From an uncultured Alphaproteobacteria bacterium (GTDB lineage Bacteria; Pseudomonadota; Alphaproteobacteria; Rhizobiales; Beijerinckiaceae): a DNA stretch of 64,000 bases. The position numbers and the translations under genes are program-made. The stretch covers positions 104,711 through 168,710 of the forward strand of contig CALKHP010000006.1 of NCBI GenBank assembly GCA_937988775.1, written 5' to 3'. Each line of letters begins with the position of its first letter. Positions within the stretch are counted from its first letter, which is position 1. The notes under the pieces are model-generated. The model searched no databases, was not told the DNA's origin, and worked only from the letters and a program-made list of their open reading frames with translations. Of the stretch, positions 42,896 to 51,531 are shown one piece after another.

Positions 42896-43879
42896 ATGAG
42901 CGGGTTCCGCGCGCTGTTGGTGCAAAAGGACGAGGGCGGCTATCGCGTCGAGGACAAACAGCTCGACGACGCCGCGCTGATGGAAGGCGACGTCACGCTG
43001 CGGGTCACGCATTCCTCGATCAACTACAAGGACGGCCTCGCCATCACCGGCAAGGCGCCGGTGGTGCGCAAGTTCCCGATGATCCCCGGCATCGACATGG
43101 CCGGCATCGTCGAGAAGAGCACCAACCCGGATTACCAGCCGGGCGATGCCGTGGTGCTGACCGGCAAGGGCGTCGGCGAGGTGCATTACGGCGCCTATGC
43201 CGGCAAGGCGCGCGTCAACGGCGACTGGCTGGTGCCGTTGCCGGCCGGGCTGACGGCGGCGCGCGCCATGGCGGTCGGCACGGCCGGCTTCACCGCCATG
43301 CAATGCGTCATCGCGCTCGAGCGCCACGGCCTCAAGCCGGCCGATGGCCCGGTCGTCGTCACCGGCGCTGCCGGCGGCGTCGGCTCGGTCGCGGTCGCGG
43401 TGCTGGCGAAGCTCGGCTGGCATGTCATTGCCTCGACCGGCCGGCCGCAGGAGGCGGGTTACCTGACAAGCCTCGGCGCGGCCGAGATCATCGAGCGCAC
43501 CGAGCTTTCCGGCACGCCGCGCGCGCTCGGCCGCGAGCGCTTCGCCGCCGGTGTCGACACGGTCGGCTCGACCACGCTCGCCAATGTGCTGTCGATGATA
43601 AAATGGGGCGGCGGCGTCGCTGCCTGCGGCCTCGCCGGCGGCATGGACCTGCCGACCAGCGTGGCGCCGTTCATCCTGCGCAACGTGGCGCTGCTCGGCG
43701 TCGATTCGGTTGGCTGCCCGCGCGCGCTCCGGCTCGAGGTCTGGCGCCGGGTGGCGCAGGATCTCGACATGGCCAAGCTCGACGCCCTGACCAGCACGAT
43801 CGCGTTCGACGACATCATCCCGACGGCAAGCGCCATCGTCGAGGGCAAGCTCAGGGGCCGCTTCGTGGTGAAGATGTAA
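42896..43879 (+). CDS. acuI: acrylyl-CoA reductase-like zinc-free MDR oxidoreductase (AcuI/YhdH family)
   Basis: 327-residue medium-chain reductase. ALLVQKDEGGY, THSSINYKDGLAITGKAPVVRKFPMIPGIDMAG at the N-terminus and the NADPH loop VVVTGAAGGVGSVAVAVLAKLGW are typical of YhdH/AcuI. AcuI-type members reduce acrylyl-CoA to propionyl-CoA with NADPH, including in DMSP breakdown; other substrates remain possible. GGAAGGATAGGG precedes the ATG. No acid-CoA ligase is next to it. Confidence 0.88.
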   Translation: MSGFRALLVQKDEGGYRVEDKQLDDAALMEGDVTLRVTHSSINYKDGLAITGKAPVVRKFPMIPGIDMAGIVEKSTNPDYQPGDAVVLTGKGVGEVHYGAYAGKARVNGDWLVPLPAGLTAARAMAVGTAGFTAMQCVIALERHGLKPADGPVVVTGAAGGVGSVAVAVLAKLGWHVIASTGRPQEAGYLTSLGAAEIIERTELSGTPRALGRERFAAGVDTVGSTTLANVLSMIKWGGGVAACGLAGGMDLPTSVAPFILRNVALLGVDSVGCPRALRLEVWRRVAQDLDMAKLDALTSTIAFDDIIPTASAIVEGKLRGRFVVKM

Positions 43880-43915
43880 AGGGTTGAAGACCGGCGCTTG
43901 GCCACCCCCGCCAGT

Positions 43916-44016
43916 GTCATTCCCGCGCAGGCGGGAATCCAGAGGCCCGGAAATCCGGAGGTCGAGATGCAGGCCGCCCCTGGATTCCCGATCGGCCTTC
44001 GGCCGTCGGGAATGAC
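43916..44016. repeat. palindromic intergenic repeat, family A, copy 5
   Basis: GTCATTCCCGCGCAGGCGGGAATCCAG (by its ends), about 35 variable bases, CTGGATTCCCG, a GGCCTTCGGCC insert and GTCGGGAATGAC. Between the convergent AcuI-like and LysR genes. Confidence 0.85.
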
Positions 44017-44047
44017 ACTTGTTGCGGTCGCCAACTGCCTCGCCTGC

Positions 44048-44944
44048 TCATTCCCCCTCGATCAGCCGGCGCCGTTTCGTCAGTTCGCGGCCGGCATAAT
44101 CGAGAAAGGCGCGCACGCGGGCCGAATGGCGCAGGTCCGGATGGGTCAGCAGCCACAGGCCGGAGGTGTCGGCGGCATCGCTCGGCGCGATGCGGGCGAG
44201 CAGCGGGCTGGCATTGCCGATCAGGCATGGCAGCACGGCGTAGCCGAGCCCGGCCTCGGCGGCCGCAAACGCCGCCGCCACCGTATTGACCCGGAGCGCG
44301 ATGCGTTCGGCCGGCGCGGTGCGGGCCAGCCAGCGCGCCGGCGCGATTTGCGCCAGCGGCTCGCCATAGCCGATCCATGGCGCATCCGCGAGATCGGGGA
44401 AGCGGCCATCCGCCGCGGCGAGCGCGCGCGGCGCGAAGGCCGCCCAGCCGATCGCGGCGACGCGGCGCCCGACCAGCGTTTCGGGCGGTTCGCGCGCGGC
44501 GCGCAGCGCCACGTCGGCATCGCGCCGCGACAGGTTGAGATCGCGGTTCTCGACGAGCACCTCGACGCGGATATCGGGGCATTGCTCGCGGAAGCCGAGG
44601 AGGATCGGCGCCAGCAGCGCCGTGAAGATCGTGTCCGCCGTGGTGACGCGCAACTCGCCCGACGGCTTGACGTCACGGCCCGCGACCTTGCGCTCGAAGG
44701 CGACGATGCGCTCGGCCATGTCGTCAGCCAGTTCCAGCATCTCCTCGCCGGCGGCGGTCAGTGCGTAGCCGGTGCGCGAGCGCTCGAACAGGCGTGAGCC
44801 AAGCTGGTCCTCGACCGCGTTCAGGCGCCGGAACACCGTGGAATGATTGAGCCCGAGCGTCTCGGCGGCGCCGGCCAGCGTGCGCGTATCGGCAATCGCC
44901 TTCACCAGCCGGAATTCGTCCCAGGACAATGGCTGCATTTGCAT
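44048..44944 (-). CDS. LysR-family transcriptional regulator
   Basis: 298 residues. The N-terminal winged helix-turn-helix is WDEFRLVKAIADTRTLAGAAETLGLNHSTVFRRLNAVEDQLGSRLFER (residues about 5-55), standard for the family. The C-terminal substrate-binding domain starts near residue 90 with SGELRVTTADT. The ligand is unknown. It is followed by the family A repeat and the AcuI-like gene on the opposite strand; upstream is the Sua5 gene on the same strand. Confidence 0.93.
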   Translation of the reverse strand: MQMQPLSWDEFRLVKAIADTRTLAGAAETLGLNHSTVFRRLNAVEDQLGSRLFERSRTGYALTAAGEEMLELADDMAERIVAFERKVAGRDVKPSGELRVTTADTIFTALLAPILLGFREQCPDIRVEVLVENRDLNLSRRDADVALRAAREPPETLVGRRVAAIGWAAFAPRALAAADGRFPDLADAPWIGYGEPLAQIAPARWLARTAPAERIALRVNTVAAAFAAAEAGLGYAVLPCLIGNASPLLARIAPSDAADTSGLWLLTHPDLRHSARVRAFLDYAGRELTKRRRLIEGE

Positions 44945-45059
44945 CCTCGCATGAAGCGACCACTGTAGCCGGCTGTTCGTCGGCGCGAAAGCCGCCTGGC
45001 ATTTTCCGAAGACGTGGATGCCGGTTCTTCGATGAGAAAATGCGTCAGATCAAAAGGGT

Positions 45060-45099
45060 AGGGACGCGATCCGTTGCCATCGGGACGGATCGCGTCCCT
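45060..45099. terminator. 15-bp hairpin at the Sua5 gene end
   Basis: AGGGACGCGATCCGT, 10-base loop, ACGGATCGCGTCCCT: a perfect 15-bp inverted repeat that covers the last base pairs of the Sua5 stop codon. On the minus strand it is followed by ACCCTTTTGATC, so it could terminate or protect the sua5 transcript. Confidence 0.6.
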
Positions 45100-46075
45100 A
45101 GCGCGGCGCGGCGGCGCGCTTCAGGCGGTCGTTGATCGCTTCGCCAAGTCCTGCTTCCGGCACCGGCGCCACCGCGATGCAGCGGGCGCCGAGCGCATCG
45201 AGCTGGCGCAGGGAACGATAGAGATTGGCGGCCGCCTCGACCGGATCGCCGGCGGCGGACAGGTTCAGCACCGCCTGCGCCTGCGCGATGCCGGCCGGGC
45301 GGAAGGCCCCGAAAGCTAGCAGCGCCTCGTCGGCAGCGACCTCCACCGCCTCGAGCCGCACCGGCGTGGCCGGCGCGTAATGGCTCGTCATCATGCCGGG
45401 CGCGCGCGGCGCGGTGTCGTCGGCGCCGGCCAGCGCCAGAGGCCGGCCAAGCACCGCCTCGATCTCGGCGCGCGGCAGCCCGCCCGCCCGCAGCAAGGTT
45501 GGCTTGTCGCCGAGCAGCGAGACGATCGTCGATTCGACGCCGATTTTGGTCTGGCCGGCATCAAGCACCAGATCGACGCTCCCCCCGAGTTCGCTCGCGA
45601 CATCGGCGGCCGAGGTCGCGCTGATCCGGCCCGAGCGATTGGCCGAGGGCGCCGAAACCGGCACGCCGGCTGCCTCGATCACGGCGCGCGCGATCTTGTG
45701 CGACGGCATGCGCAGCGCCACGCTGTCGAGCCCGGCGCGCGCCAGTTCGCACACGGTTGCGCCCGGCCGGAATGGCAGCACCAGCGTCAGCGGCCCGGGC
45801 CAGAATCGTTCGATCAGCGCTTGGCCCGCGCCCGAGACCAGCGCGAGCCGGGGCGCGTCGTCGAGTGCCGCGATATGCGCGATGAGCGGGTTGAAGCGCG
45901 GGCGCCCCTTGGCGGCATAGATTTTCGCCACCGCTTCCGGCCGCGTCGCATCGGCCGCGAGCCCGTACACGGTTTCGGTCGGCAGGCCGACCAGCCCGCC
46001 GGCGCGAATGATCTCGCCGGCGCGTGCGATTGAGTCCTCGGTTGCCGGGGTGATTTTCGATCGGGTATCGTTCAT
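45098..46075 (-). CDS. L-threonylcarbamoyladenylate synthase (Sua5 long form)
   Basis: Makes threonylcarbamoyl-AMP for the t6A modification of tRNAs. 325 residues. The YrdC domain has GGLVGLPTETVYGLAADA, YAAKGRPRFNPLIAHIA and VPVSAPSANRSGRISATSA. The extra C-terminal Sua5 domain starts near residue 205 and contains APGMMTSHYAPATPVRL. The ATG at 46075 gives the usual length; a longer frame extends into the divergent gene's leader. Divergent from the acyl-CoA dehydrogenase gene. Confidence 0.95.
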   Translation of the reverse strand: MNDTRSKITPATEDSIARAGEIIRAGGLVGLPTETVYGLAADATRPEAVAKIYAAKGRPRFNPLIAHIAALDDAPRLALVSGAGQALIERFWPGPLTLVLPFRPGATVCELARAGLDSVALRMPSHKIARAVIEAAGVPVSAPSANRSGRISATSAADVASELGGSVDLVLDAGQTKIGVESTIVSLLGDKPTLLRAGGLPRAEIEAVLGRPLALAGADDTAPRAPGMMTSHYAPATPVRLEAVEVAADEALLAFGAFRPAGIAQAQAVLNLSAAGDPVEAAANLYRSLRQLDALGARCIAVAPVPEAGLGEAINDRLKRAAAPR

Positions 46076-46185
46076 GTCTAAACTGACTGGCCTTGCCGCC
46101 TGATGCGGCTTGCTGCAATAACGTGACCGGCCTACCGTTCCATGGCCGTGGACGGAAGCGGAATCTGACCAGAACGGAGGAATGG

Positions 46186-47976
46186 GTGACCTATCGCGCA
46201 CCGATCGCCGACATGCTCTTCACCATGCGCCATGTCGCGGGCCTCGACGAGGGCATCGCCTCCGGCCTCTACCCTGATCTTGCCGACGGGGTCGCCGAAT
46301 CCGTGCTGGAGGAGGCCGGTAAGTTCGCCGCCGACCGCCTGGCGCCGCTCAACGCCGCCGGCGACCGCCAGGGCTCGACCGTCAAGGATGGCGTGGTGAC
46401 GACGCCGGACGGCTGGCGTGAGGCCTATACGGACTGGGCCGCCGCTGGCTGGGGCAGCCTGGCCGCGACGCCGGATTATGGCGGGCAGGGCCTGCCGAAC
46501 CTGCTCAGCGCCGCCTGCAACGAAATCTGGGACGCCGCCAACATGGCGTTCGCGCTCAACCCACTGCTGACCATCGGCGCCATCGAGGCGATTGCCGTCC
46601 ATGGCACGGACGCGTTGAAGCAGGCCTACCTGCCGAAGATGATTTCCGGCGAGTGGACCGGCACCATGAACCTGACCGAGCCGCAGGCGGGCTCCGACCT
46701 GAGCGCCTTGCGCACGCGGGCACAGCCGGCGGGCGACGGCAGCTACCGCATCACCGGCGGCAAGATCTTTATCACCTATGGCGAGCATGACCTGACCGAG
46801 AACATCGTGCATCTCGTGCTGGCGCGTCTGCCGGATGCGCCGGCCGGCACGCGCGGCATCTCGCTGTTCCTGGTGCCGAAATTCCTGCTCGATGCCGAGG
46901 GCAGGCCGGGCAAGCGCAACGATGTGCGCTGCGCCAGCATCGAGCACAAGCTCGGCATCCACGCCTCGCCCACCTGCACCATGGCCTATGGCGATCATGG
47001 CGGCGCGGTCGGCTGGCTCGTCGGCGAGGAGAACAAGGGCCTCGCCTGCATGTTCACCATGATGAACAACGCCCGCCTCGGCGTCGGCCTGCAGGGCGTG
47101 GCGATTGCCGAGCGCGCCTATCAGCAGGCGCTGGCCTTCGCCGGCGAGCGCCGGCAGGGCCGCCCGCCCGGCGTGACCGGGGCCGAGATGAGCCCGATCC
47201 TGCGCCATGCCGATGTCAAGCGCATGCTGCTCGACATGCGCAGCAAGACGGCGGCGGCGCGCGCCATCTGCTATGCCGTCGCGGTGGCGCTCGACAAGGC
47301 CAAGCGCTTGGCCGACCCTGCCGCGCGCAAGGCCGCGCTCGAGGAAGCCTCGCTGCTCACCCCGGTCGCCAAGGCGTTTTCCACCGATATCGGCATCGAT
47401 GTCGCCTCGACCGGCATCCAGGTGCATGGCGGCATGGGCTTCATCGAGGAGACCGGCGCCGCCCAGCACTATCGCGATGCCCGTATCGCCGCGATCTACG
47501 AAGGCACCAACGGCATCCAGTCGATCGATCTCGTCACGCGCAAGCTGCCCTTGGCCGATGGCGCGGCGGTCGCCAGGCTGATCGCGCGCTATCGCGCGGC
47601 GGCCGAGCGCGCCCGCCTGCTCAACGACCAGGCCTTCGGCCGTGTCGGCCAGCGCCTCAGCGACGGCGTCGCGGCGCTCGAGCGCGCCACCGCCTGGATG
47701 CAGCGCGCGCTCACCGATGCGCCGGGCGATGCGCTGGCGGGGGCGACGCCCTATCTGCGCCTGTTCGGCGTGGTGGCGGGCGCCGCCTATCTCGCCGAGA
47801 ACGCGCTCGCCGCCCGCGTCGCGGCAGCGGCGGGCGATGCTGATCCCGCCCATGCCGAGCGCCTGCGCGACTGCCGTTTCTTCGTCGAGAACCAGACCAC
47901 GCAGGCCGATGGGCTGGAAGCGGCCATCGTCGAGGGCGGCGATACCGTCACCGGCGCCTTCGGCGATGCGGCCTGA
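46186..47976 (+). CDS. acyl-CoA dehydrogenase with C-terminal extension (DmdC-like)
   Basis: FAD enzyme of 596 residues, longer than standard acyl-CoA dehydrogenases. The start VTYRAPIADMLFTMRHVAG is characteristic of this long subgroup. MNLTEPQAGSDLSALRT binds FAD, GVGLQGVAIAERAYQQAL follows, and the catalytic glutamate is in AAIYEGTNGIQSIDL. The C-terminal 120 residues form the extra helical domain. Members of this subgroup include 3-methylmercaptopropionyl-CoA dehydrogenase (DmdC), so a branched, aromatic or sulfur substrate is possible. The GTG has GGAGG upstream. The next genes form a cassette; electrons would go through ETF and ETF-QO. Confidence 0.92.
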   Translation: MTYRAPIADMLFTMRHVAGLDEGIASGLYPDLADGVAESVLEEAGKFAADRLAPLNAAGDRQGSTVKDGVVTTPDGWREAYTDWAAAGWGSLAATPDYGGQGLPNLLSAACNEIWDAANMAFALNPLLTIGAIEAIAVHGTDALKQAYLPKMISGEWTGTMNLTEPQAGSDLSALRTRAQPAGDGSYRITGGKIFITYGEHDLTENIVHLVLARLPDAPAGTRGISLFLVPKFLLDAEGRPGKRNDVRCASIEHKLGIHASPTCTMAYGDHGGAVGWLVGEENKGLACMFTMMNNARLGVGLQGVAIAERAYQQALAFAGERRQGRPPGVTGAEMSPILRHADVKRMLLDMRSKTAAARAICYAVAVALDKAKRLADPAARKAALEEASLLTPVAKAFSTDIGIDVASTGIQVHGGMGFIEETGAAQHYRDARIAAIYEGTNGIQSIDLVTRKLPLADGAAVARLIARYRAAAERARLLNDQAFGRVGQRLSDGVAALERATAWMQRALTDAPGDALAGATPYLRLFGVVAGAAYLAENALAARVAAAAGDADPAHAERLRDCRFFVENQTTQADGLEAAIVEGGDTVTGAFGDAA

Positions 47977-47995
47977 GGGGGCGGGAGCAGGCGGC

Positions 47996-48742
47996 ATGTC
48001 CGAATTCATCAAGGTCAGCCTTGAAGCGCCGCTGTGCCTGATCAGGATCGCGCGGCCTGAGAAGAAGAACGCGCTCACCTCGCCGATGTATGCCGCGATG
48101 ACGGCGGCGCTCGCCGCCGCCAATGCCGATGCCGCCATCCGCGTCATCTGCATCCTCGGCGCGCCGGGCATGTTCTCCGCCGGCAACGACATCCAGGAGT
48201 TCATGACCTTCGCGAAAGGTGGCGCGCTCGGGCCTGAGGTGGTCGAATTCCTGAAAAGCCTCGCCACCAACGAGAAGCCGCTGGTCGCCGGCGTCGATGG
48301 CATCGCCGTCGGCATCGGCGCGACGCTGCTGTTGCATTGCGATTATGTCGTGGCCAGCGAGCGCACCAACCTGTCGACGCCCTTCGCCAGCCTCGGCCTC
48401 GTGCCGGAAGCCGGCTCCAGCCTGCTCGGTCCCCGCCTGATGGGCCACGCCCGCGCTTTCGCGATGCTGGCCATGGGCCGGCCGATGCCGGCGCGCCAGG
48501 CCGAGGTCGTCGGCCTCGTCAATGAGGTCGTGGCGCCGGAGGAGGTCGAGCGACAAGCGCTCGCCGCCGCGCGCGACATCGCCGCCCGTCCGGCCGAGGC
48601 GATGGCCATCGCACGCGCCTTGCTGCGGCCTGCCCCGGCCGAGACGCTCGCCCGCATCGAGCGCGAGGTGGTGCTGTTCGGCGAGCGCCTGCGCTCGGAT
48701 GAAGCGCGCGCCGCCTTCAACGCCTTCCTCAGCCGCAAATAG
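47996..48742 (+). CDS. enoyl-CoA hydratase/isomerase (crotonase) family protein
   Basis: 248-residue crotonase-fold protein. The CoA oxyanion region is MFSAGNDIQEF, and the second acidic position is kept (LGLVPEAGSS). At the first catalytic position, hydratases carry a glutamate, but this protein has DGIAVGIGATLLLHCDYV, so it looks more like an enoyl-CoA isomerase than a hydratase. It lies 19 bases after the acyl-CoA dehydrogenase and 13 bases before the SDR gene; all three are probably one transcript. Confidence 0.9.
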   Translation: MSEFIKVSLEAPLCLIRIARPEKKNALTSPMYAAMTAALAAANADAAIRVICILGAPGMFSAGNDIQEFMTFAKGGALGPEVVEFLKSLATNEKPLVAGVDGIAVGIGATLLLHCDYVVASERTNLSTPFASLGLVPEAGSSLLGPRLMGHARAFAMLAMGRPMPARQAEVVGLVNEVVAPEEVERQALAAARDIAARPAEAMAIARALLRPAPAETLARIEREVVLFGERLRSDEARAAFNAFLSRK

Positions 48743-48755
48743 CCGGAGTTGCCTC

Positions 48756-49622
48756 ATGAGCCTGAAGGGCAAGACGCTTTTCATCACCGGCGCTTCGCGC
48801 GGCATCGGCCTGGCGATCGGCCTGCGCGCGGCGCGCGACGGTGCCAATATCGTCATCGCCGCCAAGACGGCCGAGGCGCATCCGAAGCTCGAGGGCACGA
48901 TCTACACCGCCGCCGCCGATATCGAGAAGGCCGGCGGCAAGGCGCTGCCGCTGGTGGTGGATGTGCGTGACGAGCACGCGGTCGCGGCGGCGCTCGCCAA
49001 GGCGGCCGAGACATTCGGCGGCATCGATATCGTCGTCAACAACGCCTCCGCCATCAACCTGGCGCCGACCGCCAGCCTCGACATGAAGCGCTTCGACCTG
49101 ATGCACCAGATCAACACGCGCGGCACGTTGATGGTGTCGAAATTCGCCATTCCCTATCTGGAGAAGGCGCAAAACCCGCATATCCTGATGCTGTCGCCGC
49201 CGCTCGACATGAAGGAGAAGTGGTTTGCCGGCCATACCGGCTATTCGATCGCCAAATTCGGCATGAGCCTGTGCGTGCTGGGACTGGCCGGTGAGTTGCG
49301 GGCGCAGGGCATCGCCGTCAACGCATTGTGGCCGCGCACCACCATCGCCACCGCCGCGGTGAAGAACCTGCTCGGCGGCGACGCCATGGTGCGCGCCTCG
49401 CGTACGCCGGCGATTCTCGCCGATGCCGCGCACGCCGTCTTCCTGAAGCGCGCGCGTGATTTCACCGGGCAATTCATCATCGACGACACGTTTCTTTATG
49501 CCGAAGGCGAACGCGATTTCGACCGCTATCGCGTCGACCCGACCGTGGCGCTGGCGCCGGATTTCTTCGTGCCGGAGGATAGCATGCCGCCGGTCAGCCT
49601 CGCGGCGCGCGCGAGCGGCTGA
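48756..49622 (+). CDS. short-chain dehydrogenase (HSDL2-like)
   Basis: 288-residue SDR. The NAD(P)-binding loop is TGASRGIG (residues 11-18), with NNAS in the middle. The catalytic pair is Y163 and K167 in GYSIAKFG. The SPPLDMKEKWF region and the downstream LARDFTGQFIIDD-type end match the HSDL2-like group of fatty-acid-linked SDRs. Third gene of the probable acyl-CoA cassette. Confidence 0.9.
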   Translation: MSLKGKTLFITGASRGIGLAIGLRAARDGANIVIAAKTAEAHPKLEGTIYTAAADIEKAGGKALPLVVDVRDEHAVAAALAKAAETFGGIDIVVNNASAINLAPTASLDMKRFDLMHQINTRGTLMVSKFAIPYLEKAQNPHILMLSPPLDMKEKWFAGHTGYSIAKFGMSLCVLGLAGELRAQGIAVNALWPRTTIATAAVKNLLGGDAMVRASRTPAILADAAHAVFLKRARDFTGQFIIDDTFLYAEGERDFDRYRVDPTVALAPDFFVPEDSMPPVSLAARASG

Positions 49623-49628
49623 CGGGGC

Positions 49629-50303
49629 ATGTGCGGCCGCTTTGCCGTCGTCACGCCGCCAGCGGCGATGCGGGCGCTGTTTGCCTATGGCGAGCAGCCG
49701 AATTTCCCCGCGCGCTACAATATCGCCCCGACGCAGCCGATCGCGGTCGTGGCGGCCGAGGCCGGAAAGCGCCATTTCATGCTGATGCGCTGGGGCTTCA
49801 TTCCCGGTTTCGTCAAGGATGAGAAGGGCTTCCCCCTGATCATCAACATTCGGGCCGAGACGGCGCGGGTAAAGCCGTCCTACCGCGCCGCGTTCCAGCG
49901 CCGGCGCTGCCTGATCCCGGTCGACGGGTTTTACGAATGGCGCCGCGTCGGGCGCGACAGGCAGCCGTTCCTGATCCGGCGCGCGGATGAAAGACCCTTC
50001 GCCTTCGCCGGGCTTCACGAGACATGGAGCAGCCGGGACGGCTCCGAGATCGATACGGCGGCAATGATCACCACCGATGCCAACGGCCTCCTCGCCGCGC
50101 TGCATCACCGCATGCCGGTGATCCTCGATGAGGCCGATCACGCGCGCTGGCTCGATCCGGCCACGCCGCTCGACGAGGCCGAGGCACTCCTGCGGCCGGC
50201 GCCCGACGGGCTGCTCGCCATGCGGCGCGTCGGCAAGGCGGTCAACAAGGCGACCAACGAGGGCGAGGACCTGTGGCGGGCGGACGACCTGTTCAGCGAC
50301 TGA
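49629..50303 (+). CDS. SOS response-associated peptidase (SRAP/YedK) domain protein
   Basis: 224 residues. The catalytic N-terminal cysteine is exposed as C2 (MCGRFA). Other active-site parts are ARYNIAPTQ, CLIPVDGFYEW with its glutamate, and HHRMPVIL with its histidine. Proteins of this family (human HMCES, bacterial YedK) crosslink to abasic sites in single-stranded DNA to protect them. It follows the SDR gene after 6 bases, but I see no LexA box upstream. Confidence 0.93.
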   Translation: MCGRFAVVTPPAAMRALFAYGEQPNFPARYNIAPTQPIAVVAAEAGKRHFMLMRWGFIPGFVKDEKGFPLIINIRAETARVKPSYRAAFQRRRCLIPVDGFYEWRRVGRDRQPFLIRRADERPFAFAGLHETWSSRDGSEIDTAAMITTDANGLLAALHHRMPVILDEADHARWLDPATPLDEAEALLRPAPDGLLAMRRVGKAVNKATNEGEDLWRADDLFSD

Positions 50304-51531
50304 ACACGGCGACCAGTTCGAGATGCGCCGAATGGCGGAACTGATCGACCGGCGTGACGCGCTCGAGCCGGTAGCCGCCGGCGATCAGCACCCTGGCGTC
50401 GCGCACGAAAGTGCCCGGGTCGCACGACACCGCGACGACGCGCGCCACGCGCGAGGCGGCGATCTGGCGCGCCTGCGCCTCGGCCCCGGCGCGCGGCGGG
50501 TCGAATACCAGCGCATCGAAGGCGTTGAGCTCCGTGGCCGTCAGCGGGCGCCGGAACAGGTCGCGCTCGGTTGCCGCGATCGGCTTCAACCCTTGCGTGC
50601 GCGCCGCCGCCGTCTTGAGCGCGGCGATGGCCGGGCCGGCGCTGTCGAACGCCGCGACGGCGCTTTTTTCCGCCAGCCGCAGCGCGAACGGCCCCATGCC
50701 GCAGAACAGGTCGGCGCTGCGCTTGGCGCCGGCCATCGCCGCCGAGACGAGCGCGCCGAGCCTTGCCTCGCCCGCTTCCGTCGCCTGCAGGAAACTCGCC
50801 GGCGGCGGCACGACCCCCGCCTTGCCCATGGCGATGATGGGCGTGCGCGCCGCCAGCACCAGGGCGCCATGCACGCTGAGCCGGGCGAGATCGTGTTCGC
50901 CGACCAGCGCGCCGAGCGCCAGCCGCTCGGCCTCGCTCGGCTGGCCGCTGCCGCGAATATCGACATCGAGCCCGGTCAGGGTCGCGGTCACCTGCACGTC
51001 GAGCGGCTTGGCGCGCCCCTTCAGAACCTGGCCGATGGCGCGCGCCAGGGCAGGGGCAGGCTTGAGCGCCGGCACGAGGATCGGGCAGGCGTCGAGATCG
51101 ATCAGCGTGTGGCTGCGCGCCCGCATGAAACCGGCCTGCGCCCGCATGGCGCGGCCGGTTCCGGCATAGCGCACATGCAGCGTCACGCGCCGCCGGCCGG
51201 CGCCATGCGCATCGACGAGGGGCGCGGTCTCGACCTCCGGCCCGAGCCGTTGCAGGGCCGTGACGAGAAGGCCGCGCTTCCATGCGGCATAGAGCGCGGG
51301 CGCCATGTGCTGCGTGGCGCAGCCGCCGCATTGCGTGAAATGCCGGCAGAACGGCGCGATGCGCTCGGGCGAGGGCGACAGGATGTCGCCGGCATAGCCA
51401 CGGTCGCCGGCCGTTTCGGCCGCGATCGTTTCGCCCGGCAGCGTGTAGGGCACGAAGATCGGCCCGGCCGGCCCGCTGGCGATGCCTTCGCCGCGCGCGC
51501 CAAGGCTGTCGATGGTGAGGATGTCGCTCAT
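50293..51531 (-). CDS. RNA m5U methyltransferase (TrmA/RlmD family)
   Basis: 412-residue 23S rRNA or tRNA uracil-C5 methyltransferase. An N-terminal TRAM-like region is followed by the iron-sulfur cysteines in CRHFTQCGGCATQHM. The SAM-binding motif is ADLFCGMGPFALRLAE, DPPRAG follows, and the catalytic cysteine is in VAVSCDPGTFVRDA. The exact target uridine is not determined by sequence alone. The ATG overlaps the stop of the tlyA-like gene (ATGA), so the pair is co-translated. Its 3' end overlaps the convergent SRAP gene by 11 bases. Confidence 0.92.
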   Translation of the reverse strand: MSDILTIDSLGARGEGIASGPAGPIFVPYTLPGETIAAETAGDRGYAGDILSPSPERIAPFCRHFTQCGGCATQHMAPALYAAWKRGLLVTALQRLGPEVETAPLVDAHGAGRRRVTLHVRYAGTGRAMRAQAGFMRARSHTLIDLDACPILVPALKPAPALARAIGQVLKGRAKPLDVQVTATLTGLDVDIRGSGQPSEAERLALGALVGEHDLARLSVHGALVLAARTPIIAMGKAGVVPPPASFLQATEAGEARLGALVSAAMAGAKRSADLFCGMGPFALRLAEKSAVAAFDSAGPAIAALKTAAARTQGLKPIAATERDLFRRPLTATELNAFDALVFDPPRAGAEAQARQIAASRVARVVAVSCDPGTFVRDARVLIAGGYRLERVTPVDQFRHSAHLELVAVFSR

